Notes under the pieces: generated by a model
Database searches by the model: none
What the model was told of the DNA's origin: nothing
Seen by the model: the letters and a program-made list of their open reading frames with translations, nothing else
Part shown: piece after piece, positions 17,601-24,869 of the stretch
Numbering within the stretch: the first letter of the stretch is position 1
How the letters are laid out: each line of letters opens with the position of its first letter
Position numbers and translations under genes: made by a program
Origin: an uncultured Clostridia bacterium
GTDB taxonomy: Bacteria > Bacillota > Clostridia > TANB77 > CAG-508
NCBI GenBank assembly: GCA_934184665.1
Contig: CAKPSX010000018.1
Span: forward strand, 1 to 29,615
Length of the DNA stretch: 29,615 bases
Direction: 5' to 3'

Positions 17601-19679
17601 ATATTTGGATTTGGATATGCAAAATTTATCCACAATAGTGATGAAATAATGCAGGAATTAGAGGTATTTGTACCTCAAAATGATAGTACTAAAATTAATA
17701 TTTTGACATTAAAAAATAATGCACCTAAAAAGAAAAAACTAAAAATTGTATATTATATAAAACCAGTATTAGGTGAAGATGAAATTAAATCTGATGGATA
17801 TATAAAATTAAATTATGAAGAGAATTCTAACATTTTGATTGCAAAAAATTTGTATCAAACAGAAGAGTTTGAGAATATAGTTTATATATCAAGTAGTGAA
17901 AAAATAAATTCATTTACAGGAAATAAGAAAACATTTTTTGGAAAAGACGGAATAGAAAATCCTAGTGGAATTCATTCAATGAGATTAGACAATGACAATG
18001 GATTAGGAAAAAAATCATGTATAGCTGTAGAAATAAATGTTGAAATTGAGAGCTTTTCAGATAAAAGTATTTCAATAGTCATGGGAGCAGATGATAATAT
18101 TATAAATGCAAAAGATGTAGCATATAAATACTCAAAAATTCAAAATTGTCATATGGAATTAAATAAAATTAAAAGCTATTGGAATGAATTATTGGGTAGA
18201 TTGCAAGTTAAAACACCATATGAATCTTTAAATATCATGCTTAATGGCTGGATAATATACCAAACAATAGAAAGTAGATTAAAAGGAAAAAGCGGATTTT
18301 ATCAATCAGGTGGTGCATTTGGCTTTAGAGATCAATTACAAGATACATTTTCTTTAAAATATATTGATCCAAAGATTTTATATTCACAAATAATACGTCA
18401 TAGTAAACATCAATTTGAAGAAGGAGATGTAGAACATTGGTGGCATGAAAACAATCAAAGAGGAATAAGAACAAGGTTCTCAGATGACTTGTTATGGCTT
18501 CCATATGCAGTAATTCAGTATATTTTATTTACAGGTGATTATAAGATATTAGATGAAAAAACACATTATATAAAAGGTGAAATATTAAAAGAAGGAGAAA
18601 ATGAAAGATATGATAAATATCTTGAAAGTGATATTGAGGAAACAATATATGAACACTGCAAAAGAGCAATAGAAAGAGCTTGTAATTTTGGAGAAAATGG
18701 ATTGCCTAAGATTGGAATTGGAGACTGGAATGATGGATTAAGCAATATCGGGCCAAAAGGAAAAGGTGAGAGTGTATGGCTAGGATTTTTCATGTATAGC
18801 ATATTAAAAGATTTTACTGAAATTGCAAATAAAAAAGAGGATTTCGAATTCGAAAATAAATGCAAACAAATTATGGGATTTTTACAAACCAACTTAAATC
18901 AAAAAGCATGGGATGGCAGATGGTTTAAACGTGCATTCGCTGATGATGGTAGTGTTTATGGAAGTATGGAAAATGAAGAATGTCGAATAGATAGTATTTC
19001 ACAAAGCTGGTCTGTAATTTCTGAAGCTGGGGAGAAAGAAAAGCAAAATCTTGCAATGGATAGTTTGGAAAGACATTTGGTTGATAAAGAAAATGGAATA
19101 ATAAAATTATTAGACCCTCCTTTTGAAAAAGGAAAATTGCAACCTGGTTATATAAAAGCATATTTACCAGGGGTTCGTGAAAATGGTGGTCAATATACAC
19201 ATGGTGCAATATGGGCAATAGTTGCAGAAGCAATATTAGGAAATGGAGACAAAGCTGTAGAATGGTATAGAATGATTACACCTATTGAACATGCAAGAAC
19301 AAAAGAAGCAGTTAATAAATATAAAGTAGAACCATATGTAATTCCAGCAGATATTTATGGAGCCAAAAACTTAGCAGGTTGTGGGGGTTGGACATGGTAT
19401 ACAGGTTCAAGTAGTTGGTATTATATAGCAGGTATTCAATATATATTAGGACTAAAAATTGAAAAAAATATTATGAGTATACAGCCTTGTATTCCTAAAA
19501 ATTGGGAAGAATATGAAATGAAATTTAAGTATGGAGAAAGCATTTATAATATTAAAGTAGAAAATAAAAATGGAAAAAATACAGGAGTGAATAAAGTCAT
19601 AGTAAATGGAGAAGAAGTTGAAAATAAAATCAAACTAGATAATTCAGGAAAAATTTTTAATATTGAAATAAAAATGTAA
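11631..19679 (+). CDS. ndvB: Cyclic beta-1,2-glucan synthase-like protein (GT84 - glycoamylase - GH94)
   Basis: A 2,682-residue protein, the size class of NdvB/ChvB. TTG at 11631 is used because AAGGAG (11616-11621) lies nine bases upstream. Domain order: an N-terminal helical region (~1-380); two membrane helices (~385-445); a GT84 glycosyltransferase with D605-S-D607-T-D609 and RWTRGDWQ at 753-760; about six membrane helices (~780-960); a glycoamylase-like region with GIPWGISEAAFN, GLADEMVVSSYGS and YMAHHQAL; then two GH94-type beta domains and an (alpha/alpha)6 phosphorylase core with GFRDQLQDT, EGDVEHWWH, GDWND (2364-2368), PGVRENGGQYTH and GGWTWYTGSSSWYY. In the family, UDP-glucose is polymerised to a beta-1,2-glucan, the glycoamylase region performs transglycosylation in the Thermoanaerobacter enzyme, and GH94 trims chains by phosphorolysis. 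All key motifs are present. The final product here (cyclic or linear) is inferred. Confidence 0.88.
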   Translation: MSKYKNLNIENTILDEEQLKKHLEKVAMEYSLKTKSDKNTYPVPQLIENYETIKIVYNLLNEHIKLGINIHPAGEWILDNYYVIEEVVKQIEKELTLKKYMNFVGIQNGKYMGFARIYVLATEIVAYTDNKITRESLEKYLQAYQTNKTLNMEEIWNIGLFLQIAIIQNIAEISEKIYSVQMQKYKVRSIIERLVEKKGKDELVFNQISGNKLKNTQFRSMKYPFIEYMSYSLKKYGKKASGYLKILEEEVEKVGITVPEAIQKEHFDIAIRKISMANCITSIKNLQRINFLEIFEKINGVEEILNQDPAGIYPNMEYKTKENYRNSIKELSKKTKMSEIYISKKAIELCNKSMSDKKHRHIGYYLIDEGRTELYERLEYKEKLLKNNTKVKIYIWSITILTIVLSIIISKSMTSDLTKFIITALLLIIPISEIVIQTIQFILGKIVKPKQIPKLDFSKGIDAENATFVVIPTIIDSKEKVKKLFKKMEVFYLANKSLNLYFSVLGDCTESDVKEAKFDKEVEEEGIKQVQLLNEKYPSEFPIFHFIYRERKFCRTEEKYIGWERKRGLLTQFNEYILKHERNKFRVNTINQEELPKIKYVITLDSDTDLVLGTAEELVGAMAHILNKPEIDEKRNIVVKGHALMQPRIGINLDVTNKSLFTKIFAGAGGVDNYTNAISDIYQDNFDEGIFTGKGIYDVEVFSKILKYEIPENTVLSHDLLEGNYLRCGLVSDVMLMDGYPVKYASFINRLSRWTRGDWQIVNWLSSKLNLLSKYKIFDNLRRSVFEISIIILLIWSFFMKIHTTAILLISIGIVCYPFLLEIFNFIFSKREGEKKQKTFTPRVAGFKGAIYRAIITIGCLPFKAYTLLVAIIKTIYRKTVSHKHLLEWMTSEEAEKQSKTEIPVYYKMMLPNVVIGLVSIALALQKSDILLTIVGILWIITPYIMYMISKNIERLPKIEELDQEDKKEILETAERTWEFFKDYLIPENNYLIPDNYQEGRKPVTVSRTSSTNIGLSMLAVISSCDLNFESLKDSVYLLKNIIETVYNLPKWNGHLYNWYNIKTKEPLIPRYVSTVDSGNLVGYMYTTRAFLQDIKEEPELKDIVEDLINKLSEMIENTDFKYLYSHEQRLFSIGFNIEDNKLTDSYYDLLASEARQASLVAIAKKDIPVKNWSNLSRTLTVLRKYKGLISWSGTAFEYLMPNINIKRYDGSLLDESCKFLIMNQIEYSKKLGIPWGISEAAFNLKDLHSNYQYKAFGIPWLGLKRGLADEMVVSSYGSILAITDVPKQVTENLKILKQEGMYDKYGFYESIDYTPERVSKGKKSEPVKTYMAHHQALILLSINNLFNDEILQKRFMQNPEIEAVSILLQERMPETFIITKENKEKPEKIKYKDYENYNIREYNKIDERVIRGNIIGNEKYVVAINQLGNGVSKFEEYYINRFKRTDDYNQGIFCYIKDIENNEIWSATGEKNCDKFKIDFMPDSNEFTKEKGNIKTEYKTTVDANEPIEIRRLKIQNNTDKEKIFEVTSYFEPVLSTKEQDYAHQAFNNLFLIYEYDEESESLVVRRKNRENQEKEICLVAKTQVNCEKIGETEFEISKDKFIGRNNLDIPNMVKNSTPLSQKVGLTTEGIVAFKNTIKIKQGETAYVDLIISVEFNKNLAVQNMEKYSINENVSREFEIVKAKTEEQARYLELKGKDIEIYQTIASYLVFDNPLKINKDLGYKIYKQKDLWKYGISGDLPIITITVKYINDLYVVRQLLKVYEFFRTKNLKFELVIIDEENYSYENYVRDEIEIIILNSHLAFMKNIYSGIFVVSKSEMDIQDVNLIKFVSALVIDSHLGNLENVIKDMEEDIIDSYKRVEKAEIISAEKDETKDIDLINNNKNLKYNNEYGAFSEDGKEYIITLSKENNIPNTWSHVMANDNFGTVITESNGGYTWYKNSRLNRVTSWHNSSVVNIPSEAFYIKDMENCRIWSPTAMPKPDEKKYNAIFGFGYAKFIHNSDEIMQELEVFVPQNDSTKINILTLKNNAPKKKKLKIVYYIKPVLGEDEIKSDGYIKLNYEENSNILIAKNLYQTEEFENIVYISSSEKINSFTGNKKTFFGKDGIENPSGIHSMRLDNDNGLGKKSCIAVEINVEIESFSDKSISIVMGADDNIINAKDVAYKYSKIQNCHMELNKIKSYWNELLGRLQVKTPYESLNIMLNGWIIYQTIESRLKGKSGFYQSGGAFGFRDQLQDTFSLKYIDPKILYSQIIRHSKHQFEEGDVEHWWHENNQRGIRTRFSDDLLWLPYAVIQYILFTGDYKILDEKTHYIKGEILKEGENERYDKYLESDIEETIYEHCKRAIERACNFGENGLPKIGIGDWNDGLSNIGPKGKGESVWLGFFMYSILKDFTEIANKKEDFEFENKCKQIMGFLQTNLNQKAWDGRWFKRAFADDGSVYGSMENEECRIDSISQSWSVISEAGEKEKQNLAMDSLERHLVDKENGIIKLLDPPFEKGKLQPGYIKAYLPGVRENGGQYTHGAIWAIVAEAILGNGDKAVEWYRMITPIEHARTKEAVNKYKVEPYVIPADIYGAKNLAGCGGWTWYTGSSSWYYIAGIQYILGLKIEKNIMSIQPCIPKNWEEYEMKFKYGESIYNIKVENKNGKNTGVNKVIVNGEEVENKIKLDNSGKIFNIEIKM

Positions 19680-19681
19680 AA

Positions 19682-19712
19682 GCAAAAGCGACGCGTAAAG
19701 CGTCGCTTTTGC
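19682..19712. terminator. Bidirectional terminator shared by ndvB and asnS
   Basis: GCAAAAGCGACGC (19682-19694) and GCGTCGCTTTTGC (19700-19712) form a perfect 13-bp stem with a 5-base loop. The arms carry A and T runs that serve both directions. It lies 2 bases after the ndvB stop and touches the last base of asnS. Confidence 0.9.
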
Positions 19713-21094
19713 TAGAAATCACAGTTATTTGGAGTTCTTGGAAAAGGTATAACATCTCTAATATTTTGCATACCTGTGATATACATAAGTAATCTTTCGA
19801 ACCCAAGCCCAAAGCCAGAATGTACTACTGAACCATATCTACGAAGATCCATATACCAATATAATTGATCTGAATCAATTCCCATTTCATTCATACGATT
19901 TAATAATACATCATAATTTTCTTCTCTTTGTGAACCACCCATAATCTCACCAGCACCTGGTACTTCAAGGTCAACAGCTGCAACAGTTTTACCATCTGGG
20001 TTTACTTTCATATAATATGATTTTATATCTTTTGGCCAATTTTTAACAAATACAGGACCATTAAAATATTCTGTAATATATTTTTCATGTTCTTTTGCTA
20101 AATCTTCTCCATAATCTGGTTTGAATTCCCATTCAACATCAGCCTTTTTCAAAATGTCAATCACATCTTTATGATCAATTCTTGTAAAGCTTGAATTTAA
20201 AACTCTATGTAATTTTTCGATTAAGCCATTTTCAATAAATTTATCACAAAAAGCTAATTCATCAGGACATCTTTCTAATACTTTTTCTACAACATATTTT
20301 AAGAAATCCTCTTCAATATCCATTAATTGCTCTAAATCACAAAAACTTATTTCAGGTTCCATCATCCAAAATTCATTAGCATGTGTTTTTGTGTTAGAAT
20401 TTTCAGACCTAAGAGTAGGACCAAAAGTATATATTTTTCCAAATGCTTGTGCAAATGTTTCACCATGTAATTGACCAGAACCAGTAATAAATGCTTTTTT
20501 ACCAAACAAGTCTTGTGAAAAATCCGTAGCACCATCTTTTTGAGGTAAAGGCTTATCTAAATCTAATGTTGTTAATTTAAACATTTCAGCTGAGCCTTCA
20601 CAATCAGCACATGTGATAATTGGACTATTTAAATAAATATATCCATTATTTTGAAAATATTCATGTATTGCAAATGCAGCAACACTTCTTATTCTAAATA
20701 TTGCACTAAAAGTATTTGTTCTAGGTCTAAGATGAGCGATAGTACGTAAATATTCAAAAGTATGTCTTTTCTTTTGAAGAGGATAATCTGTAGGACATAG
20801 ATTTTCAACTTCAATAGTTTCTGCTTGTATCTCAAATGGTTGTTTCGCATTTTCTGTAATAACCAAAGTACCTGTTACTTTAATTGCAGAACTAATAGTT
20901 AATTTTACAATATCACTAAAATTAGACAATTTATCATTAAAAACAATTTGAATATTTTTAAAAGAAGAACCATCATTTAGTTCTATAAATCCAAATGTTT
21001 TTGAATCTCTAACTGTTTTTACCCAGCCTTTTAATGAGACTGCCTTGTTTTCAAAATCTGAAGTTTTTTCAAATAATTCTTTTATAGTTGTCAT
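19712..21094 (-). CDS. asnS: Asparaginyl-tRNA synthetase
   Basis: A 460-residue class IIb synthetase. The ATG at 21094 (MTTIKELFE) is chosen because GAAAGGAATGA lies directly upstream; a longer reading from 21136 would begin at the promoter. The N-terminal OB-fold anticodon-binding domain includes VSLKGWVKTVRDSKTFGFIELNDGS (in part). Motif 2 is around GPTLRSENSNTKTHANEFW, which distinguishes AsnRS from AspRS, and motif 3 is GFGLGFERLLMYITG, ending with IRDVIPFPRTPNN. Cytosolic and likely essential. Convergent with ndvB. Confidence 0.96.
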   Translation of the reverse strand: MTTIKELFEKTSDFENKAVSLKGWVKTVRDSKTFGFIELNDGSSFKNIQIVFNDKLSNFSDIVKLTISSAIKVTGTLVITENAKQPFEIQAETIEVENLCPTDYPLQKKRHTFEYLRTIAHLRPRTNTFSAIFRIRSVAAFAIHEYFQNNGYIYLNSPIITCADCEGSAEMFKLTTLDLDKPLPQKDGATDFSQDLFGKKAFITGSGQLHGETFAQAFGKIYTFGPTLRSENSNTKTHANEFWMMEPEISFCDLEQLMDIEEDFLKYVVEKVLERCPDELAFCDKFIENGLIEKLHRVLNSSFTRIDHKDVIDILKKADVEWEFKPDYGEDLAKEHEKYITEYFNGPVFVKNWPKDIKSYYMKVNPDGKTVAAVDLEVPGAGEIMGGSQREENYDVLLNRMNEMGIDSDQLYWYMDLRRYGSVVHSGFGLGFERLLMYITGMQNIRDVIPFPRTPNNCDF

Positions 21095-21127
21095 GTTATC
21101 ATTCCTTTCATGTTGAAATATGATAAA

Positions 21128-21156
21128 ATTATACACCCATATGGCAAAAAATTCAA
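21128..21156 (-). promoter_or_regulatory. asnS promoter
   Basis: Read on the minus strand: TTGAAT (21156-21151), 17-base spacer, TATAAT (21133-21128). A near-consensus sigma-A promoter about 30 bases upstream of the start codon, so the leader is short and no T-box is present. Confidence 0.75.
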
Positions 21157-21177
21157 GTAATTTATTTTACAATTTGC

Positions 21178-21206
21178 TTGTATTTTCATAAATAATGTAG
21201 TATAGT
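21178..21206 (+). promoter_or_regulatory. Promoter of the WG-repeat gene
   Basis: TTGTAT (21178-21183), 17-base spacer, TATAGT (21201-21206), about 90 bases ahead of the ATG at 21297. Divergent from the asnS promoter, with 21 bases between the two -35 boxes. Confidence 0.55.
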
Positions 21207-21296
21207 TAAATCATTATAATTATTTATTTATCTTGTCAATATAAATAGTAAAATATCAGTGTAACTTTTATATATAAAAAGAAATGAGGTAATAGT

Positions 21297-22841
21297 ATGT
21301 CAAAAAAGATAAGTATAATAGGTGGCATTGTCGCGGTATTAATAATATTAAGTTTAATATTTTCAATATATATTCCAAATAAAAAGAAAATAGAGAAAGA
21401 AAAAGAAGAAAAATCAGCATCATATTACTTATTAAAACAAGATAATAAGTTTGGTGTTATAGACGAAAAAGGAAATAAAATAATTGAGCCTAAATACACG
21501 GAAATAATAATTCCAAATATACATAAAGCAGTGTTTTTATGTTACGAAGATGAAAACGAGATAGTATTAGATCAAAAAGGGAGCAAGATATTAACAAAAT
21601 TTAATAATATAGAAGCAATAAAATTAGAAAATATTATTTCAGAATCAGCATATGAAAAAAATGTATTAAAATATGAAAAAGATGGAAAGTTTGGGTTATT
21701 AAGTTTAGATGGAGAAATTATAGTAGAGGCAAAATATGATGAAATATCAAGTTTAGGCTATAAACAAGGGGAAATTTTAATAAAAGAAAATGATAAATAT
21801 GGAATAATTGATGACAAAGGAAAAAGAATAATAAAAACAGAATATGATGAAATTACCTCAGACCAATATTACAATACAGAAGATGGATATAAAAAATCTG
21901 GATATATTGTGCGTATTACAACACAAGATGGATATAGATATGGATATTTTGATTATGAAGGGGGCAAAGTTCTTGAAACAGAATATAATCAAATAATAAG
22001 ATTAACACAAATTCCAAAAGGAAATGAAGCATATTTAATAGCATCTAAAAATGGACAATATGGATTTTTTGTAAATAATAACAAAATAATAAATACACAA
22101 TATCAATCAATTTCATATGATAATGGAATAGGAATGTTCATAGTAGAAAGAACAGGCAAGTTCGGAGCTATAAATGAAAAAGGAATGGAGATTTTAAGAC
22201 CTGAATATTCAGATTTACAAATAAATGGTATATATATGTATACACAAAAAGATGATGAAGAAAAAATATTTGATAAAAATGGAAATGAAGTCAATATAGC
22301 AGAAAACACTACAATAGAGGCAACATCAAGCCCAGAATATTTCATAAAAATAGAACAAAATGAAACAGAAAATTACACATTATTAAATTCTAAACTTGAA
22401 GAATTAACAACTCAAAAGTATCAATATTTAGAATATTTATTTGGTAACTATTTTATAGCAACAAACACAGATGGAAAAGCAGGAATAATTGATGATAAAG
22501 AAAATACAATAGTAGAATTTCAGTTTGATTTAATACAAACAATAAAAGATAAAAATGTAATTCAGGCAATAAATTTTGAAACAAATATAACAAAAATATA
22601 TAATAATGAAATAAAAGAAATTGAACAAATAAAAGATATACACATTCAAAATTTAGATGATTACATAAAAATATACAATGATGAAACAGAAATTTATTTA
22701 GACAACAATGGAAATAAAATAGAAGATGAAAACAGATTAGAAGAAATAAGAAAAAATAATGCAATATTAAGAATAAACAATTTTAAAAGAGTTACATATG
22801 GTGTTGAACAATACTATTATGTAGAAGAAGGCCAAGAGTAA
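21297..22841 (+). CDS. WG (KWG)-repeat protein with N-terminal membrane anchor
   Basis: A 514-residue protein. Residues ~5-27 form a signal anchor, followed by a charged stretch and then about seven WG-type repeats of the form G-K-F/Y-G-v-i-D-e-K-G-n-x-I-i-e-p-x-Y-d-x-I. Examples are NKFGVIDEKGNKIIEPKY, GKFGLLSLDG, DKYGIIDDKGKRII, GKFGAINEKG and GKAGIIDDKE. The Trp is replaced by Phe/Tyr throughout. Such repeats build beta-propeller-like or solenoid surfaces of unknown ligand. Probably faces the outside of the membrane. GAGGT precedes the ATG at 21297. No functional partner is evident nearby. Confidence 0.75.
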   Translation: MSKKISIIGGIVAVLIILSLIFSIYIPNKKKIEKEKEEKSASYYLLKQDNKFGVIDEKGNKIIEPKYTEIIIPNIHKAVFLCYEDENEIVLDQKGSKILTKFNNIEAIKLENIISESAYEKNVLKYEKDGKFGLLSLDGEIIVEAKYDEISSLGYKQGEILIKENDKYGIIDDKGKRIIKTEYDEITSDQYYNTEDGYKKSGYIVRITTQDGYRYGYFDYEGGKVLETEYNQIIRLTQIPKGNEAYLIASKNGQYGFFVNNNKIINTQYQSISYDNGIGMFIVERTGKFGAINEKGMEILRPEYSDLQINGIYMYTQKDDEEKIFDKNGNEVNIAENTTIEATSSPEYFIKIEQNETENYTLLNSKLEELTTQKYQYLEYLFGNYFIATNTDGKAGIIDDKENTIVEFQFDLIQTIKDKNVIQAINFETNITKIYNNEIKEIEQIKDIHIQNLDDYIKIYNDETEIYLDNNGNKIEDENRLEEIRKNNAILRINNFKRVTYGVEQYYYVEEGQE

Positions 22842-22871
22842 ATTGGTGGCAAATATAATAAAAAAACATAT

Positions 22872-22911
22872 AATATCCATATAGGAAAGATAGGTGAACT
22901 ATATGGATATT
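22872..22911 (+). promoter_or_regulatory. Perfect 13-bp hairpin enclosing the cysteine desulfurase RBS and start codon
   Basis: AATATCCATATAG (22872-22884) and CTATATGGATATT (22899-22911) are exact reverse complements with a 14-base loop. The loop carries the AGGTGA ribosome binding site (22892-22897), and the right arm contains the ATG (22903-22905). TTTTTATTTT follows, so the same hairpin also resembles an intrinsic terminator. This could sequester initiation or attenuate the transcript. Confidence 0.6.
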
Positions 22912-24051
22912 TTTTATTTTGACAATTCTGCTACAACCAAAATTAAAAATGAAGTTTTAAATGAAATGATACCATATTTAACAAAAGAATATGGGAATCC
23001 ATCTTCATTATATTCAATAGGTAGAAGAGCAAAAAGAGCAATTGATAAATCAAGAATGCAGGTCGCAGAATTAATAAACTGTAAACCAAATGAAATATAT
23101 TTCACAGGATGTGGCTCTGAGAGTGATAATATGGGAATAAAAGGTGTGGCATATGCAAATAAAGAAAAAGGAAATCATATAATCACATCAAAAATAGAAC
23201 ATCCAGCAGTACTTGAAACATGTAGAAATTTAGAGACTAAAGGTTTTGAGGTATCTTATATAAATGTAGACAAAGATGGTAGAATAAATTTAGAAGAACT
23301 ACAAAATGCAATAAAACCTACAACAATATTAATAAGTATAATGTATGCAAATAATGAAATTGGAACAATCCAACCAATTAGAGCAATAGCACAAATAGCA
23401 AAAAAGAATAATATTATTTTTCATACAGATGCTGTTCAAGCAGTTGGAAATGTACCAATTGATGTTATGAGAGATGATATAGATATGCTATCAATGTCAG
23501 CACATAAAATTAATGGACCAAAAGGTATTGGTGTATTATATATAAAGAATGGAATACAATTGGAAAAATTCATGAATGGTGGTCATCAAGAAAAAGATAA
23601 AAGAGCTGGAACGGAAAATGTAGCTGGAATTGTAGGCATGGGAAAAGCATGTGAAATTGCAAATAAAAATCTTTATAGGCATATAAATATACTCACAAAA
23701 TTAAGAGATTATTATATATTAAGATTGCAAAATGAGCTTCCTGATAAAATTAGAATAAATGGTTCAATGAATAACAGATTACCAGGAAATGCTAATATTT
23801 CATTTGAAGGAATAGAAGCATCTGAATTAATATTTAAACTTGATGAAAGAAATATTTGCGTATCAAGTGGTTCTGCATGCTCTTCTGGAAATGCTTCACC
23901 ATCACATGTATTAACAGCAATTGGAACACCAGAAAAGTACCTAGGTAGTGCTATAAGAACAACTTTTGGAGAAAACAATACATTTGAAGAAATTGAATAT
24001 TTAGTTAGAACAATAAAAAATATAATATATAAAACAGAAAGTAGTAAATAA
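22903..24051 (+). CDS. nifS: Cysteine desulfurase, NifS/IscS family
   Basis: A 382-residue PLP enzyme that moves sulfur from cysteine to a protein persulfide for Fe-S cluster, thiolated tRNA or cofactor synthesis. The opening FDNSATT, the HTDAVQAVG motif, the PLP lysine K202 in SAHKINGPKG, GTENVAGIVG and the active-site loop GSACSSGNASPSH with C326 are all intact. The ATG at 22903 is preferred to the in-frame GTG at 22894, which is part of the ribosome binding site. No iscU, thiI or mnmA adjoins it, so the acceptor is not shown. A perfect hairpin covers the start region. Confidence 0.92.
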   Translation: MDIFYFDNSATTKIKNEVLNEMIPYLTKEYGNPSSLYSIGRRAKRAIDKSRMQVAELINCKPNEIYFTGCGSESDNMGIKGVAYANKEKGNHIITSKIEHPAVLETCRNLETKGFEVSYINVDKDGRINLEELQNAIKPTTILISIMYANNEIGTIQPIRAIAQIAKKNNIIFHTDAVQAVGNVPIDVMRDDIDMLSMSAHKINGPKGIGVLYIKNGIQLEKFMNGGHQEKDKRAGTENVAGIVGMGKACEIANKNLYRHINILTKLRDYYILRLQNELPDKIRINGSMNNRLPGNANISFEGIEASELIFKLDERNICVSSGSACSSGNASPSHVLTAIGTPEKYLGSAIRTTFGENNTFEEIEYLVRTIKNIIYKTESSK

Positions 24052-24078
24052 AAAATTCAAAAATTTTACAAAAAAGTA

Positions 24079-24107
24079 TTGCAAAAAAGTGGAAAATGTA
24101 TTATTAT
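24079..24107 (+). promoter_or_regulatory. mraZ promoter
   Basis: TTGCAA (24079-24084), 17-base spacer, TATTAT (24102-24107). The operator repeats begin ten bases downstream, where a bound repressor would block the start site. Confidence 0.65.
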
Positions 24108-24116
24108 TTAACTGAT

Positions 24117-24151
24117 GTGGAGAAAAGTGGCACAAAGTGGTGATAAAGTGG
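24117..24151 (+). promoter_or_regulatory. MraZ operator: four GTGG repeats
   Basis: GTGG occurs at 24117, 24127, 24137 and 24148, about one helical turn apart, mostly within AAAGTGG. MraZ is known to autorepress by binding tandem short repeats of this kind upstream of its own gene. A fifth AAAGTGG lies in the promoter spacer at 24086-24092. Confidence 0.75.
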
Positions 24152-24166
24152 AGGGAGGAAGAACTA

Positions 24167-24592
24167 TTGTTAATAGGCGAATATGAGCATTCTTTAGATG
24201 TAAAAGGCAGATTAATAATGCCATCAAAACTTAGGCAAGACATAGGAGAAAAATTTATAATAACAAAAGGATTAGATGGTTGTTTATTTGTATTTTCACA
24301 AAATGAATGGTTAAATTTCGAAACTAAATTAAAAGAACTTCCTTTATCAGACAAAAATGCAAGAAACTTTGTAAGATTTTTCTTATCAGGTGCTACAGAA
24401 TGTGAATTAGACAAACAAGGTCGATTCTTAATTCCAAGCAATTTACGTGATGCTGCAAAACTTGAAAAAGATGCAGTAATAGTTGGAGTAGGAACAAGAT
24501 TAGAAATTTGGAATAAAGAAATCTGGCAGAAATGTGATGAGGCAATATCAGCAGATGAGATTGCCGAAAACATGACGATGTTGGGTATATAA
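24167..24592 (+). CDS. mraZ: Transcriptional regulator MraZ
   Basis: A 141-residue DNA-binding protein that controls the division and cell-wall cluster. The TTG at 24167 gives the typical MLIGEYEHSLDVKGRL opening with GGAGGGAGG upstream; in-frame GTG codons at 24137/24140 are inside the operator. Two swapped-hairpin SpoVT-AbrB-like domains each carry the family motif: DVKGRLIMPSKLR and DKQGRFLIPSNLRDAA. Followed by rsmH, as expected, although 277 bases separate them. Confidence 0.95.
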   Translation: MLIGEYEHSLDVKGRLIMPSKLRQDIGEKFIITKGLDGCLFVFSQNEWLNFETKLKELPLSDKNARNFVRFFLSGATECELDKQGRFLIPSNLRDAAKLEKDAVIVGVGTRLEIWNKEIWQKCDEAISADEIAENMTMLGI

Positions 24593-24764
24593 TACTTGCA
24601 AAAGTTTATATAAAAATACTAAAGACAAAAGTACAAAAGAAATCATACTAAAGAAAAAGCAAACAAAAGAAAAAATCCTAAAATACAAAAGATAAATTTG
24701 CAAAAGATAAATTCCAATAATAAGAGTAAAAACAAAAGAATTCGTAAGAATACTCAAGACGAAT
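24593..24764 (+). other. A-rich intergenic stretch after mraZ
   Basis: About 170 bases, very rich in A on the plus strand, with repeated ACAAAAG / CAAAAGATAAAT words (for example near 24630-24715). No start codon with a ribosome binding site and no open frame of note is seen. Together with the following hairpin element it separates mraZ from rsmH unusually widely. Confidence 0.6.
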
Positions 24765-24843
24765 AGCTGGCATATGAGGTTGAAAAATAATAAAAATTTT
24801 TCGACCGAGTTTGTGCATTTGTAAATAATATTTAAAGCCAGCT
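24765..24843. repeat. Hairpin element before rsmH (family copy 2)
   Basis: An outer stem AGCTGGC (24765-24771) / GCCAGCT (24837-24843) encloses an inner stem GGTTGAAAAAT (24778-24788) / ATTTTTCGACC (24796-24806), the latter with one G-T pair. GAGTTTGTGCA follows at 24807-24817, matching the tail seen in the other copies. Confidence 0.6.
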
Positions 24844-24869
24844 GTAAATTGTTAAAAAGAGGTGAAGAT

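Noticed and set aside
21095..21127. T-box leader for asnS
   Set aside because: The promoter lies about 30 bases from the start codon, leaving no room for a T-box RNA.
24001..24573. A 190-codon minus-strand open frame over mraZ and the end of nifS
   Set aside because: Fully antisense to mraZ, whose protein motifs, promoter and operator are clear; composition is that of a shadow frame.
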